From Glutinoglossum americanum (Eukaryota; Ascomycota; Geoglossomycetes; Geoglossales; Geoglossaceae): a stretch of DNA of 46,826 bases. The first letter of the stretch is position 1; the number at the start of each line of letters is the position of its first letter. The notes below the pieces were generated by a model. The model made no database searches, was not told the DNA's origin, and saw only the letters and a list, made by a program, of their open reading frames with translations. The stretch covers positions 1-46,826 of the forward strand of contig JAGHQL010000198.1 of the NCBI GenBank assembly GCA_020080175.1, given 5' to 3'. Below, piece after piece: positions 33,247-43,001 of the stretch. Made by a program: the position numbers and the translations under genes.

Positions 33247-34053
33247 AGCAGTGGGGCGAGGAACGAGAAGCGAGGGTGGCACAGCTTGACAGGAGGAACG
33301 AGTTGTGTTAGACCAGCGACGATTACTGTACCGCTAGGATTTCAGTCCGCTTAGGGCACTGGTAGTTGATTTTGCGGAGCTTCAATGCGCTATCATACTA
33401 AAGAGCTGATGGCAGCCTTGGTCGGGGATAAGTTAGCTCCTTTTCATTTATAGAGGCTTCGTTTTACTCGTATTGGTGCTGTCAAGTCATCGATGCCTTT
33501 TTTAGTCATGGTCGTGTTCGGGAAGTCAAGTTGGAGAATGGCCCGCTTAATCCCCGCCCCCACCCTGACTAGCTCACCAATCGACTTCCATTCCTACTTA
33601 GTGGCCATATTTCAGCCTTGTCAGCCTGTGAACTTTTTCTCCCTTGCGCTCTTTTTGCTACGCTGACTTCGGCACCCTATGGTATTGAGTCCATAATAGC
33701 GATCGGTAAGGCTGCTAGATATGCTCCTCAGTCGCTTGCTTTCCATTGCATGCTCCCGCAATGCATTATGTCACGAAGATCTTGCTTGCTCATAGCCAAC
33801 AAAAATGGCCTCGAATACCCATGTGTTTGGAACCAAGTGTCGAACCTCAACAGATTCCGCACGTTCGGAGATGGAATGTTTATTTTGCTTTCTTGCATCA
33901 AAGCTCTCCAACTATCACTCAAGAGCTCGATGTTAGCCACATTTAGGTGCCGCAGCTAAATGCTTGGCGACCCCGCCTGCTCAGAACCCAACATCTCTGT
34001 TCCGGTTAACAGTACCCGTACTATGCGCATCAGAGATAGGCTCATAGCGCTCC
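33247..34053. other. Region upstream of the STAND gene; one doubtful minus frame
   Basis: A 70-codon minus frame (33728-33940) reads protein-like sequence (NVRNLLRFDTWFQTHGYSRP), and a plus frame of 113 codons (33618-33959) covers the same DNA. Neither is recognisable, and I call no gene. Confidence 0.3.
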
Positions 34054-36471
34054 ATGGGAGATTCGATCAGCACTTCTGCGAGCATTGTAGCAATCCTTCA
34101 GCTCACCAAAACTGTGGTGAAGTACATCAACGATGTCAAGGGCGCTTCAGAGGATCGTAAGAAGATTTTGCTAGAAATCAGCACTGTCAATGGACTTCTC
34201 TTCAGCCTGCAGGATCTTGTCGAGCGACCGCCATCGGACGATTCATGGGTTACAACGGTGAATGGCTAAGTGTTCCGAATGGCCCGCTAGCACAATTCAA
34301 GTTGGCATTGGAGCAACTGGCAGTAAAGTTGGCCCCAGCTACCGGGATAAAGAAGGTTGGAAAGGCACTGAATTGGCCATTCAAAAAGGAGATGTCACAG
34401 GCATCCTCCATATGATTGAACGGCAGAAATCTTTGTTTGTTCTTGCCCTGCAAGAGGACAATATGTGAGTGGTCGCGTCAGGTGTTGCCTTCGATCGCGA
34501 ATACTCATGGTCAGTTGTTTAGCGAACTGTCTAAAGGAATCAGGGGTGACGTGCGGGAGGCTGCTGAGGGTGTTGCAGAGATACGGAACCGAATCCTCAC
34601 TCAGGAGAGCCGAGACATTTTCACATGGCTTTCTCCCTTGAATTTTTGGTCAAAGCAGAACGACGTCTTCCGCATACGGCTTGAAGGAATCGGCGAATGG
34701 CTACTTAAGGATGCAGAGTTCAAGGGCTGGCTGGCCGGCTCACAGGAAATTCTTTTGTGTTCCGGAATGCGTATGGTCTTTCCCTTACGCAGATTATAGA
34801 TTCCATAGCCCTACTCTCTACTCACTAAGTGCTAGCCGGTGCTGGTAAAACAGTCCTCACGTATGAGCACACCTCTCAGGGAATAGATGCGTAAAAATTA
34901 ACCAATACCAGATCAGTCATCATAGACTTCCTCGATCGCACATTCCAATCGGAGGATATCGGCGTTGCCTATCTGTACTGCAGCTATAAAGAGCAACAGG
35001 AGCAGACTACCGTCAATCTCATCGCAAGCCTATTACAGTAGCTAGCCCAGCGCCGATCAGTCATCTCTGAGGGGTTAAAGAGCCTCTACGATAGCCACAT
35101 CGAGAAGAAAACGCGCCCAACTCTTGGCGAGTGCTCTAAATTGTTACTATCAGAAGTTGGCAGGTTTTCGAAGACCTTCATCATCGATGCGTTAGACGAA
35201 TGCACCGAATATGATGGAATGAGATCAACCCTCATCAAAGAGGTTCGAAAGTTGCAACTCAAAGCTAATCTTTTAGTTACCTCACGAGATATAGTCAACA
35301 TCGAGCGTGAGTTCGAGGGGGAGAGGCGTTTGGAGATCTGGGCGAGGAATGGGGATATTCAAAGATATCTAAAATCTCGGATTGCCGACAGCCCTCGACT
35401 ACTATGTCATATCAAAGCAGATCCATGTTTGGAGGAAACCATCGTGACTGCTATTGTTGGGAAGTCCCAAGGAATGTATGTCTCCAATTTTCAAAGGCAA
35501 TAACTTAGGTTTCATGTAGCATACTAATTCTTTCTATCAGGTTTCTGCTAGCGCAACTAGATATGGATTCTCTTGCGAATAAACAGAATCGTCGGGAAAT
35601 CCGTAGAGCTATAGATAACCTGCCAAAGGGACTAGATGACACTTACGATGACGCTATGCAGAGGATTGAGAGCCAAGTCGAAGATGATGCCAAATTAGCA
35701 AATCGGGTCCTATCTTGGATATCCTTCGCTTTCAGATCACTGACCATCATGGAGATTCAACATGCCCTAGCTATTGAGCCCGAAGACGCGGATATTGACG
35801 TGGAAGCTCTACCAGATGAAGATCTTCTGGTTTCTGTATGCGCTGGCTTGGTCACGATTGATCAGAAAAGTAGCGTGGTGCGCCTGGTGCATTATACTAC
35901 CCAGGAGTACTTTAGGCGGGTCCGCGCGACTAGATTTCCATATGCCCAGATAAGTATCGCAACGACTTGCCTTCTCTACATCTCGATTGATGCCTTCGCT
36001 GAAGGCTACTGCCATAGCGACCAGGAGATGGAGGCTCGACTATACGATTATCCCCTCCTCGAGTACGCCGCTCAGCACTGGGGTGATCATGCACGTGGAG
36101 GCTCAGATGAGACAATCAAGGGGCTAGCTCTGAGGTTTCCCGAACATACATCGAAATTAATGTGCTCCAACCAGGTCATGCGCCTTTCGGGATATCGGTA
36201 TTCTGGATACAGTCAGAAGTTTCCAAAAGGCATAATTGGATTACATATAGCCGCATCTTTCGGCTTGGTGGGAATAGCAGAGCTACTACTCGCGTGCGAG
36301 GACGTCGATGCCGACTCCAAGGACAAGAGCGGTCAGACGCCGCTGTCATGGGCCGCCGAGAATGGGCACGGAGACATGGTGAGGCTGCTACTCGCGCGTA
36401 TTGGCGTTGATGCTGACTCCAAAGACAAGTCACTTCTGTTATGGAAGACCTTGACTCCTGGAACGGTCTAG
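34054..36471 (+). pseudogene. Broken STAND (NLR-like) gene: Helo-like N-terminus, NACHT, ankyrin
   Basis: The ATG at 34054 starts the Helo-like N-terminal domain of fungal STAND proteins (SASIVAILQLTKTVVKYIND). Its second half (GPLAQFKLALEQLAVKLAP, then ILHMIERQKSLFVLAL) lies in other frames, so one-base shifts occur near 34262 and 34386. Five splice junctions still look functional: introns at 34465-34522, 34771-34829, 34861-34911 and 35476-35540 have good GT/AG ends. The NACHT core has Walker A AGAGKT (about 34838), Walker B FIIDALDEC (about 35172), an LVTSRD sensor and the VHYTTQEYF winged-helix end. A TAG at 35039-35041 interrupts it where CAG is expected. The ankyrin array is cut short after about one and a half repeats. 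Intact relatives act as cytosolic immune or incompatibility receptors. Confidence 0.82.
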
Positions 36472-36756
36472 AATATGCTGAACACTAAGAGTATTTTTAG
36501 AGGCTTAACCCCGGTTTAAGTTATTGGGGAATTTTGGGCAATTGCAGCTGTCCACGAGAATACAGAGGATCCTGTGATTGCGGTGCAGAGGCGCCGCACT
36601 ATGCAGAATTATCTATTATTTTCTTCTAATGGAAAGTTAAATCCACCTGGTGGCACTGCCAAATATGCCAGTGGTAGAACCATGACCCTAAAAATTAGTA
36701 ATGCTGAGGCGGGCCCCATTATTTGCGATCCAAGCCAAGCTGTGGTAACCTCGGTA

Positions 36757-37494
36757 TCAACTCAGGCGACGACCAAAGCGTCCCAATTGCCCCCCTAACT
36801 CTTGGTTGCACTCGTGGAAGTTCTCCATCTCGATATCCAACCGAGTCTTCACACGTGGGGTCTGCCGCCAGCTCGTGACATCGATACCAAATTCGGCGTG
36901 CATTAAACCTGCAAACCTCCCAAATGACTCACATTTTTTACTCATCGGACTCCTAGTAAGCATGGATAACAGGCTTGCGGTGAGCCAGATGTTGGGTGAA
37001 GTAGTGGCTATGTTTTGAATATTTTCGTTCACTGACTAAAGTTAGCGTCCTATATAATATATGCTATGTCTTTAACCCGTAGGGTAACTAGGAGCCTGCT
37101 ACATGACGGGGGCACTCACTTTTCCCTACCCCCGAATACTTGTTCCAAGCATGGAAGGTCCTCCAGCCTGACAAGGCGGTCCCAGCCGCCGAGCCGGCAG
37201 CGACGAGGCCTTTTGCGAGAGGAGTAGCCAACATGGCCGGAGGGTAGAAACACACGACGCCTGCGCCAAAACAGTTATGGTGAAAGCGCTCCACTTAGTA
37301 AGGTCTGAAAAGCTAGCGTCTTCGGCTTTCTTAATGATCTTATGTAAGGGCGGGATGTGTCTCCTGACCATAGCAATGTTCCGAATCACACCTTCTATAT
37401 CGTTTGGAGAAACCTGGTCATGCTCGGAATCTGGAGTCGAGCCGGTCAGTCGGAAATATTCTACAGCGAAGGGGAAACAGAGGGCGTGCGCCAT
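36757..37494 (-). pseudogene. Decayed minus-strand gene with Gly/Ala-rich hydrophobic segment, family unknown
   Basis: From ATG at 37494 the frame reads MAHALCFPFAVEYFRLTGST ... HKIIKKAEDASFSDL. Near 37268 the protein-like sequence moves to a neighbouring frame, continuing through a hydrophobic stretch (AMLATPLAKGLVAAGSAAG). A 94-nt intron (37036-37129, GTAGGG...GCTAAC...TTTAG) joins it in phase to a last exon (37035-36757) that reads to TGA at 36757 (GRFAGLMHAEFGIDV, DIEMENFHECNQELGG). The good splice signals and continuous character suggest a real gene damaged by one frame change. It may be the 3' part of the gene whose start lies at 38766, separated by an LTR-like insertion. It faces the broken STAND gene tail to tail. 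I do not recognise the family. Confidence 0.45.
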
Positions 37495-37650
37495 ACGTAC
37501 TGTGGAGGTTTTTGTTCATCCGGTAGGTAGAAGGACGATTGTATTAAGTAGGTCGTGGGCGCGGTAGGTAAGCTGCCCCTGCCAAGAGAATGACTAATAA
37601 CTAGCTAACAAACTACCACTTCCACGGCATAGAAATCGCCTCCACAGTAC

Positions 37651-37806
37651 TGTAGAGCCCAGAAGTCGGCCTGGAATGGCTGTCCGGAGTGGCTCGGCGG
37701 AGCCGAGCAACGGGGTCTTGGCAGACCACCCCTATATAGTCCTCGCGTGTACGTAGCTAAAACAATCATTCTACCTACAACCCAAGGAGTCGCTCCGAGC
37801 ACTACA
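37651..37806. mobile_element. Possible solo LTR-like insertion
   Basis: About 156 bp beginning TGTAGAGCCC and ending GCACTACA. The octamer ACAGTACT overlaps both ends (37645-37652 and 37805-37812), leaving the exact duplication ambiguous. Inside, a GC-rich hairpin (CTCGGCGGAGCCGAG) is followed by CCTATATAG, the same order as in the five clear solo LTRs. The termini differ from that family, so the call is tentative. Confidence 0.4.
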
Positions 37807-38269
37807 GTACTATCAAGCTTCTCCAGGCCTACGAGGGCGAGATTGGTTGCTGCGGGAAATGGCCAGCGAGTTTCTTTTAATCCTCGGTTCGATTTTTCTG
37901 GGTCGAGCTTCTCAAGCTGAACTTCACACTGGGTAAGATGTTAGCATGAGCTATATGCGACGGGGCCTTATGTGGCGGTATGTAGCTTACATTCTTCTTT
38001 ACCCAAGGTGCGAAGAGAGCCATGATTTTGAGACAAACAATAAGTTGTTCGATTTTATGTGTTTTAAAAAGAGGGCCGATAAGGATGTTTACTTCGAGAA
38101 GTGGCATCTCTTTAAGGAGTTAACCAAAGGCGGTTACAAAATCTGTAATTGGAACGGCTGCCTGCATTCTTAGCGACGACTTTTCTAGTCTGAAGGCTAG
38201 TTGCATGGACATACGGTCCTCAAATCCATTTGATAAAATTCCTTTGATAAAAGTTGTTATTTGTTGCCT

Positions 38270-38766
38270 CTATCTCTCGCAAGGTAGGACAGTCCTCCTT
38301 GGAGTGTGCAAGGCTATGCAAAAACCTCTGCAGAAGATTTTATCGGTGTTTGTCAGGGGTTCCCTACAGGAGGGGCTGAAGCTGAAGTGCTCTTCGTTAT
38401 TAATCCTCCCAAGATTGGCCGCCGATGAGGGATCGAGAAGCATATCGCAGAGCGTAGAAATCACTTTAAATTCGCCATCATCCGCGGGCCTGAGCGTCCT
38501 ATATTCCAAACCTACCTACTAGCACGTTGATCGCGGGTTCCATAAAGTGCTTAACCGCCGAAATTGCAACTTACCTCGATATTGGTCTGTGAAGGATCCC
38601 CTGTGGGGATGACCTCATGCGATGTGCACAGCCAGTTGAATTCTGAAGACCGCTTACCCCACAGAGGCGATAACGATGAGTCAACGGCAGCAGCGAGTTC
38701 ATGCTCGCTGAGCTCTGAGCTATTTTGCCCTATAACTATACGAACAGTAAGCTTTGTGTCCGCCAT
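38270..38766 (-). CDS. Hypothetical two-exon gene start, possibly truncated
   Basis: ATG at 38766 opens exon 1 (38766-38575; LTVRIVIGQNSSELSEHELA). A 59-nt intron (38516-38574, GTAAGT...CTAGTAG) joins in phase to exon 2 (38515-38270; LEYRTLRPADDGEFKVISTL), ending at TAG 38270-38272, for 145 residues. Beyond the TAG the same frame stays protein-like (MSMQLAFRLEKSSLRMQAAV), passes a TAA at about 38123-38125, and runs on to 37877 (LLEVNILIGPLFKTHKIEQL). Either this is a short gene, or the front of a longer gene with two later stops, both possibly CAR-to-TAR changes. Family unknown. Confidence 0.45.
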
Positions 38767-40582
38767 GGTAGCGTTACTATGGAAAAGGTTAGTGACTAGA
38801 CCGTAATGGCGATGGTATCTATGAGAACTAGGAAGCCGAGTGACTGCTAAGTCATAGCCTTGCGGTCATCTGCTCCCTTCTTAACACCGACATATGTGGA
38901 GCAGGACTGTGTACCACAGTGTGGGGATCCCTGCCGCGAACGAATATGATTTGTTTCCCCACTCCCAAAGCCTTGAATCTATATGAAATAAAAGCCTCTA
39001 GTGCCTAAAAAAAATTCACTCACTTAAACTCCCAACAGGGCAGAATCAAACCAAGTAGTTGCAATTAATATGCCTCTTGCTCGAGCTATTTCAAGTCTCT
39101 CAGTGGGCGCCCAGGCCTGTAACAGGCCTGTAACAATTGAAATCACCCCATGTTACGTTTTAGTCTATGTATGTTAGAAGTGAAAGCATGAATAGAACTG
39201 AATTAGCTATCGATTTAGCTATTAGAATGAGTAGAACCTAAGGTTCTTATCCTTGTAGGTTATGGGCGCCGCTTTGGGCAAACAAATGAAAAAGGGGTAA
39301 TGATCGGCGGCTAGGCATACTCTAACACGTCGAAACTGGGGATTGGCGCTGCCCGAAATCGGGCAGCGTCGTCCAATCATCCCACTGGATTGGCGGCGCA
39401 AAAAGACCTTGTCTCCCCATCCAATATTAATTATGAGATCGATAGACCAGTTGACGGCCTGGTCGCCGGTATTCTGGTAGGCCTCGCTTAACTGAGTTGT
39501 AGTTTGGCGTCTGTCTACGCACTTTCAAATAAGCGCCCGCCTAAACTTGGGGAAGCAGGCACCAGAGATTTGACTGTTCGCCCTCCCATACCTATATAAG
39601 CATAAACCACCGTTCAGCGATTAGATGGATATACTAGAGCTGTAACCGGCTATATGTCTCCAATCCTACCCTTCGCAAAACCACGCACTTTTACTCTTGA
39701 GGCTGCGCCGCCATTTCATCCGCCATTTCATTGCCTTCTGCGGGGCAGCGACTCGGACGTGTGTCTTAATTAAAATCCGGGGACCGCTTTAACTGGGCCA
39801 GTGGCATCACCGTTTCTATCCGGTGGTAATACCAGTGCCCTTTCCATCAGCTTCATCACACCGGAATAAGTCTATTACCATTTTGTTCTCTTTGCCCTTT
39901 CCTCCGCAATCTGTCACCACCAGTGCTTCCCCTCTGCTCGATGTCTTGAGCATGCAATAACCCCTTTTCACCAACGCGCAGGCCATTGGCAGCTTGCCTG
40001 TGTCTTGGCCGGAAGAGCGTTCATATACAGACCCATATCAGCTCCCGTTTGGTATAATTCAATACACCCATTGGCTACATACGCCGTTTAATGTTTCTTA
40101 CTCCTCCATCTTTCCAAAGGCCCCTTGTGCACATTTTGCTGTAGATTGTTCGTTGATGGCCATGTATATGGAATGAGCAGCGATTAGCTTGAACCAACTT
40201 AATTGATTGCTGTATAAACGAGGGCATTCCAGGGAGTTATTGCATGCCCCTTGGTGCCATGGTACGACTGATGGGGGTATCAGCTACTAGTGCATGACAT
40301 CATGAGTAAGCACGTGCTGTTACCGCAGGCAGTTGCGCGAGGCAATTGGCTGCCATAAGCAGATGGTCAATTAGGACATGATTACGTGATGGTGCCGGGG
40401 GGTAGTTCCAGCGTTTCGAACAACGGCACGCAATTGAATGGTATGTGTTCACAGGATGTTGTGCGATAGACATGGACATTGGGTTCGCTTTATCATTTAG
40501 CTTCGCGTAGCCTACGATTCACCTTTATCTAAACTAGGAATGTAGATCGCGGCGCTTTTTAGGGATCCTAAAGTAGAATAGC
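38767..40582. other. Intergenic, one hairpin, nothing else recognised
   Basis: 1.8 kb without a credible gene. It contains a doubled CAGGCCTGTAA motif near 39110-39130, a strong stem-loop at 39341-39378 and a TATA-like CCTATATAAG near 39590. The composition suggests eroded mobile elements, but I found no matching ends or target duplication. Confidence 0.4.
39341..39378. repeat. Stem-loop, 10 + 6 bp stem
   Basis: GATTGGCGCTGCCCGA pairs with TCGGGCAGCG-TCGT-CCAATC across a 2-nt loop, with a 4-nt bulge. A further copy of GATTGGCG follows at about 39384. Confidence 0.75.
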
Positions 40583-42177
40583 TTATTCAGGCCACGCATT
40601 AGCAGCACTAAGTGCGTTGATAGCGAGAGCCGTGGTTAGGCCACGGCTGCCTACCCTAATCCCCGTGGAGGGGTGCTGGTACATCCAGCAGAGCTCCCAA
40701 CCTCCGTCCTCGCATTGCAGAGGCAACAGGGAACGTGCGTCAACCTCGTCACTAATACCCAGAGATTTGCAAACCAAAATTCGCATCGCAAGCGCCATTG
40801 CATCTCCGTTTGCGCCAATGCGTTCCCGAATCCGCTCTAGAAGAAGCGGTTTTATGTATTGATGCAGCTCTGGACTGTCGGAAAGCCTAATGAAGCGACT
40901 AAGGAAAAACAAGAAGGATTCGGGAGTGCAGTAGTATCGTGTTCCGTCAAGATATGCCCGATTAAGTAGGACTTCATAAACCCATTGGAATGTCTGGTTC
41001 AATTGATGGCCTCGCCCATACGAATAGAATAGACTAAGAACGTTTGTGCACACGACGGGGTCAAACCGAGGTCGGCTATGATCAAAGTAGGTCTGCCAAT
41101 ATTAGTCAGTTCACTATCCACACCAATAGCAGAGGTAGCCAATGCCATGCCTGGATGATGCCATCAGCGTTTGTATACTCCATCATTTCATCCAAGACAG
41201 AATGGACAACTTCCTCGTCGCGTTTTATTACAGTTAGGCCAATGGAGGTGGTATCGAGGTCAGGTGGAAAAGATAGTAAGAGCTTGCCTATGGCGATGTG
41301 TGAGTTAACTTTAGTACATGCAAGTGAGTGTGTGAGCACTGACCCTTGAAGAAATTCCAGGTTCGTGGGTGGTCCTCAATTGAGACGAGATCCCTGAGAA
41401 AACGTGTCAGTAGGTAGCTATATCGACGAGGGGAAATAGCGTCACGTACCAGTTATTAGTGGCCTCAAGAATGAGAAGCTGTGTGAAATTCTCATCGAGA
41501 CTCTCACCAGTGTCTTTAGTTGACCTCAAATTCTTCGAGTTCTTCTCAAGAAAAGCCTTTCCTCTTTCCACCGGATTACCGATAAGGTTACGAAGCGCCC
41601 GGGCTACCTGCTGTGTGTTGTCGAAGATGATGCCATGTAGTCCGATAGACCGTGCAGATAGAACGTTGTCTGACTTGTCATCTACGAATATGGTACTTTG
41701 GGGATTGGCGTGGGTAGCGTCGAGGACGTGTCGATAGAAAGCAAGGTTCGGCTTCCTCTCACCCACGGTGCCGGAAGTGAAAACTTGGTCAAAGATAGAC
41801 CAGTCAGCGGGCTTCGTGCGGAGAGCCTTGTAGTCAGGACGTGAAATGTTGGACATTGCGTAGACCCGCAAGGTGCCATTAGATTCAGCCTTAAGTTGCT
41901 GAATGACCGATACTAACTCATTGTTGGATTGGAGAGAGTCTTGAGCTTGCGCGAATGCACTCGCCACCTCGACGGGATCGAAAGCAAACTGGTTACCGAT
42001 GCGTTGGTAGCATGAGTCTTGAGAGATTTTGCCACACTCATACTCGAACCAGGTAGGAGTTGAGAGCATCCTCTTCAAGGTGACAGGTGAGATACTGGTC
42101 TTAGTCCGAGGTGACCAGTTGAAGAGGACGTCACCTAGATCGAAAATGAGAGTTGTATATCTTGCAGAGGTGGCCAT
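40583..42177 (-). CDS. HAD-class II terpene cyclase fusion, drimane-type sesquiterpene synthase-like (AstC-like)
   Basis: Four exons (41450-42177, 41344-41393, 41151-41287 and 40583-41092) give 474 residues. ATG is at 42177, before MATSARYTTLIFDLGDVLF. The N-terminal domain (1-230) is a HAD hydrolase fold: Asp13 in FDLGDV, Ser109 in AMSN, Lys142 in ERKPN, and Asp166-Asp167 with Asn171 in VDDKSDN. The C-terminal domain carries the class II cyclase motif DLDTT (269-273), TYFDHSRPR (306-314) and QCEDGGW (431-437). In fungal fusions of this type, such as AstC of Aspergillus oryzae, the cyclase domain protonates farnesyl diphosphate to a drimanyl skeleton and HAD activity handles phosphate. Introns are 56, 56 and 58 nt; the third has a GC donor. 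All motifs are present, so it is probably functional. No P450, phosphatase or transporter gene was seen nearby. Confidence 0.85.
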
Positions 42178-42656
42178 GTTATTGAGATTTGGGGACAAAC
42201 CGCAGGAATGGAATTGCTGGCTGAATAGCTGGCGGATATGCTTCATAGATAAAAGGAGGTAAAAACGCAATCCAGTAGGCCCAAGTCTGATCCAACCCAG
42301 GGGATAGCCTAGCTCGGTCCGCATGCGGCCCGGACCGCATGCCAGGCCATAGATAAGGAGTGTAACCCATCATGATCGAGTTTCGCTGAAAAATCATGGC
42401 GATATCGTTATGCGGCTCAGAGTTCGCTGACCCCTTGTCAATTGCACTGTCATCTCGGCTTTGTCATCGGCTTGGGTAATCTACCAGCAGCACTCCATGC
42501 AACGTTCGTTTTGCGGGTAAGTCACAATTCAGGCAGACCATTGGTTGAGTCGAACCGCTCGAGCTATTTGGCATACACCTGCTCAATCCGGAGATAATCT
42601 GTTGTGTTTATTTTTCCGCTTGCGGAGTATGATTAAGAGATAACAATAGAGCCAGC
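42178..42656. other. Upstream region of the terpene cyclase gene
   Basis: Non-coding; the open frame upstream of ATG 42177 has no earlier ATG that improves the protein. A GC-rich inverted repeat (GGTCCGCATGCGGCCCGGACC) lies near 42315. Confidence 0.4.
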
Positions 42657-43001
42657 TTATCTGGGAAGATTTAAATTTTCTGCCTGGGCGCGACCACCAT
42701 ACGTGGAATTAGCACTTCCAGACCCCTCTTTCTGCTTATGGGCTCGCTGCGCAAACTCATTTTCCAGAGGTTCAGCGAACTGCCAACTGGAGGCGGTACC
42801 CGAGCGTTCTACAACACCGCCAGTCATGACGGTCGGCTCAAGTAAAACTACCGAGATATCTCCATCGCTATGCTCACGACCGCGTGGGGGTTCCTTGAGT
42901 GTGTCTCCTAATTCTGGCAGGGCCGGGATATATTCATCAGTCGTATCTTCGGTCGGACAGCCAACCACGCATTGGTGCTTATCCAGCAATGGCTCGAGGC
43001 C
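42657..43001 (-). CDS. Possible terminal exon of an unrecognised gene
   Basis: After an acceptor-like CTAATTCCCAAAACTTCAG, a 114-codon frame reads acidic, low-complexity protein (DEYIPALPELGDTLKEPP, SDGDISVVLLEPTVMTGG, then AHKQKEGSGSANSTYGG) to a stop at 42657. It has no ATG of its own near the start. The character suits the cytosolic tail of a larger protein. I could not find the upstream exons, so it may be a remnant. Confidence 0.33.
   Translation of the reverse strand, partial: GLEPLLDKHQCVVGCPTEDTTDEYIPALPELGDTLKEPPRGREHSDGDISVVLLEPTVMTGGVVERSGTASSWQFAEPLENEFAQRAHKQKEGSGSANSTYGGRAQAENLNLPR

Noticed and set aside
36574-36798. Plus-strand frame with protein-like start (MQNYLLFSSNGKLNPPGG)
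   Set aside because: It starts with GTG and partly overlaps the last exon of the minus-strand gene; without a start or family it cannot be supported.
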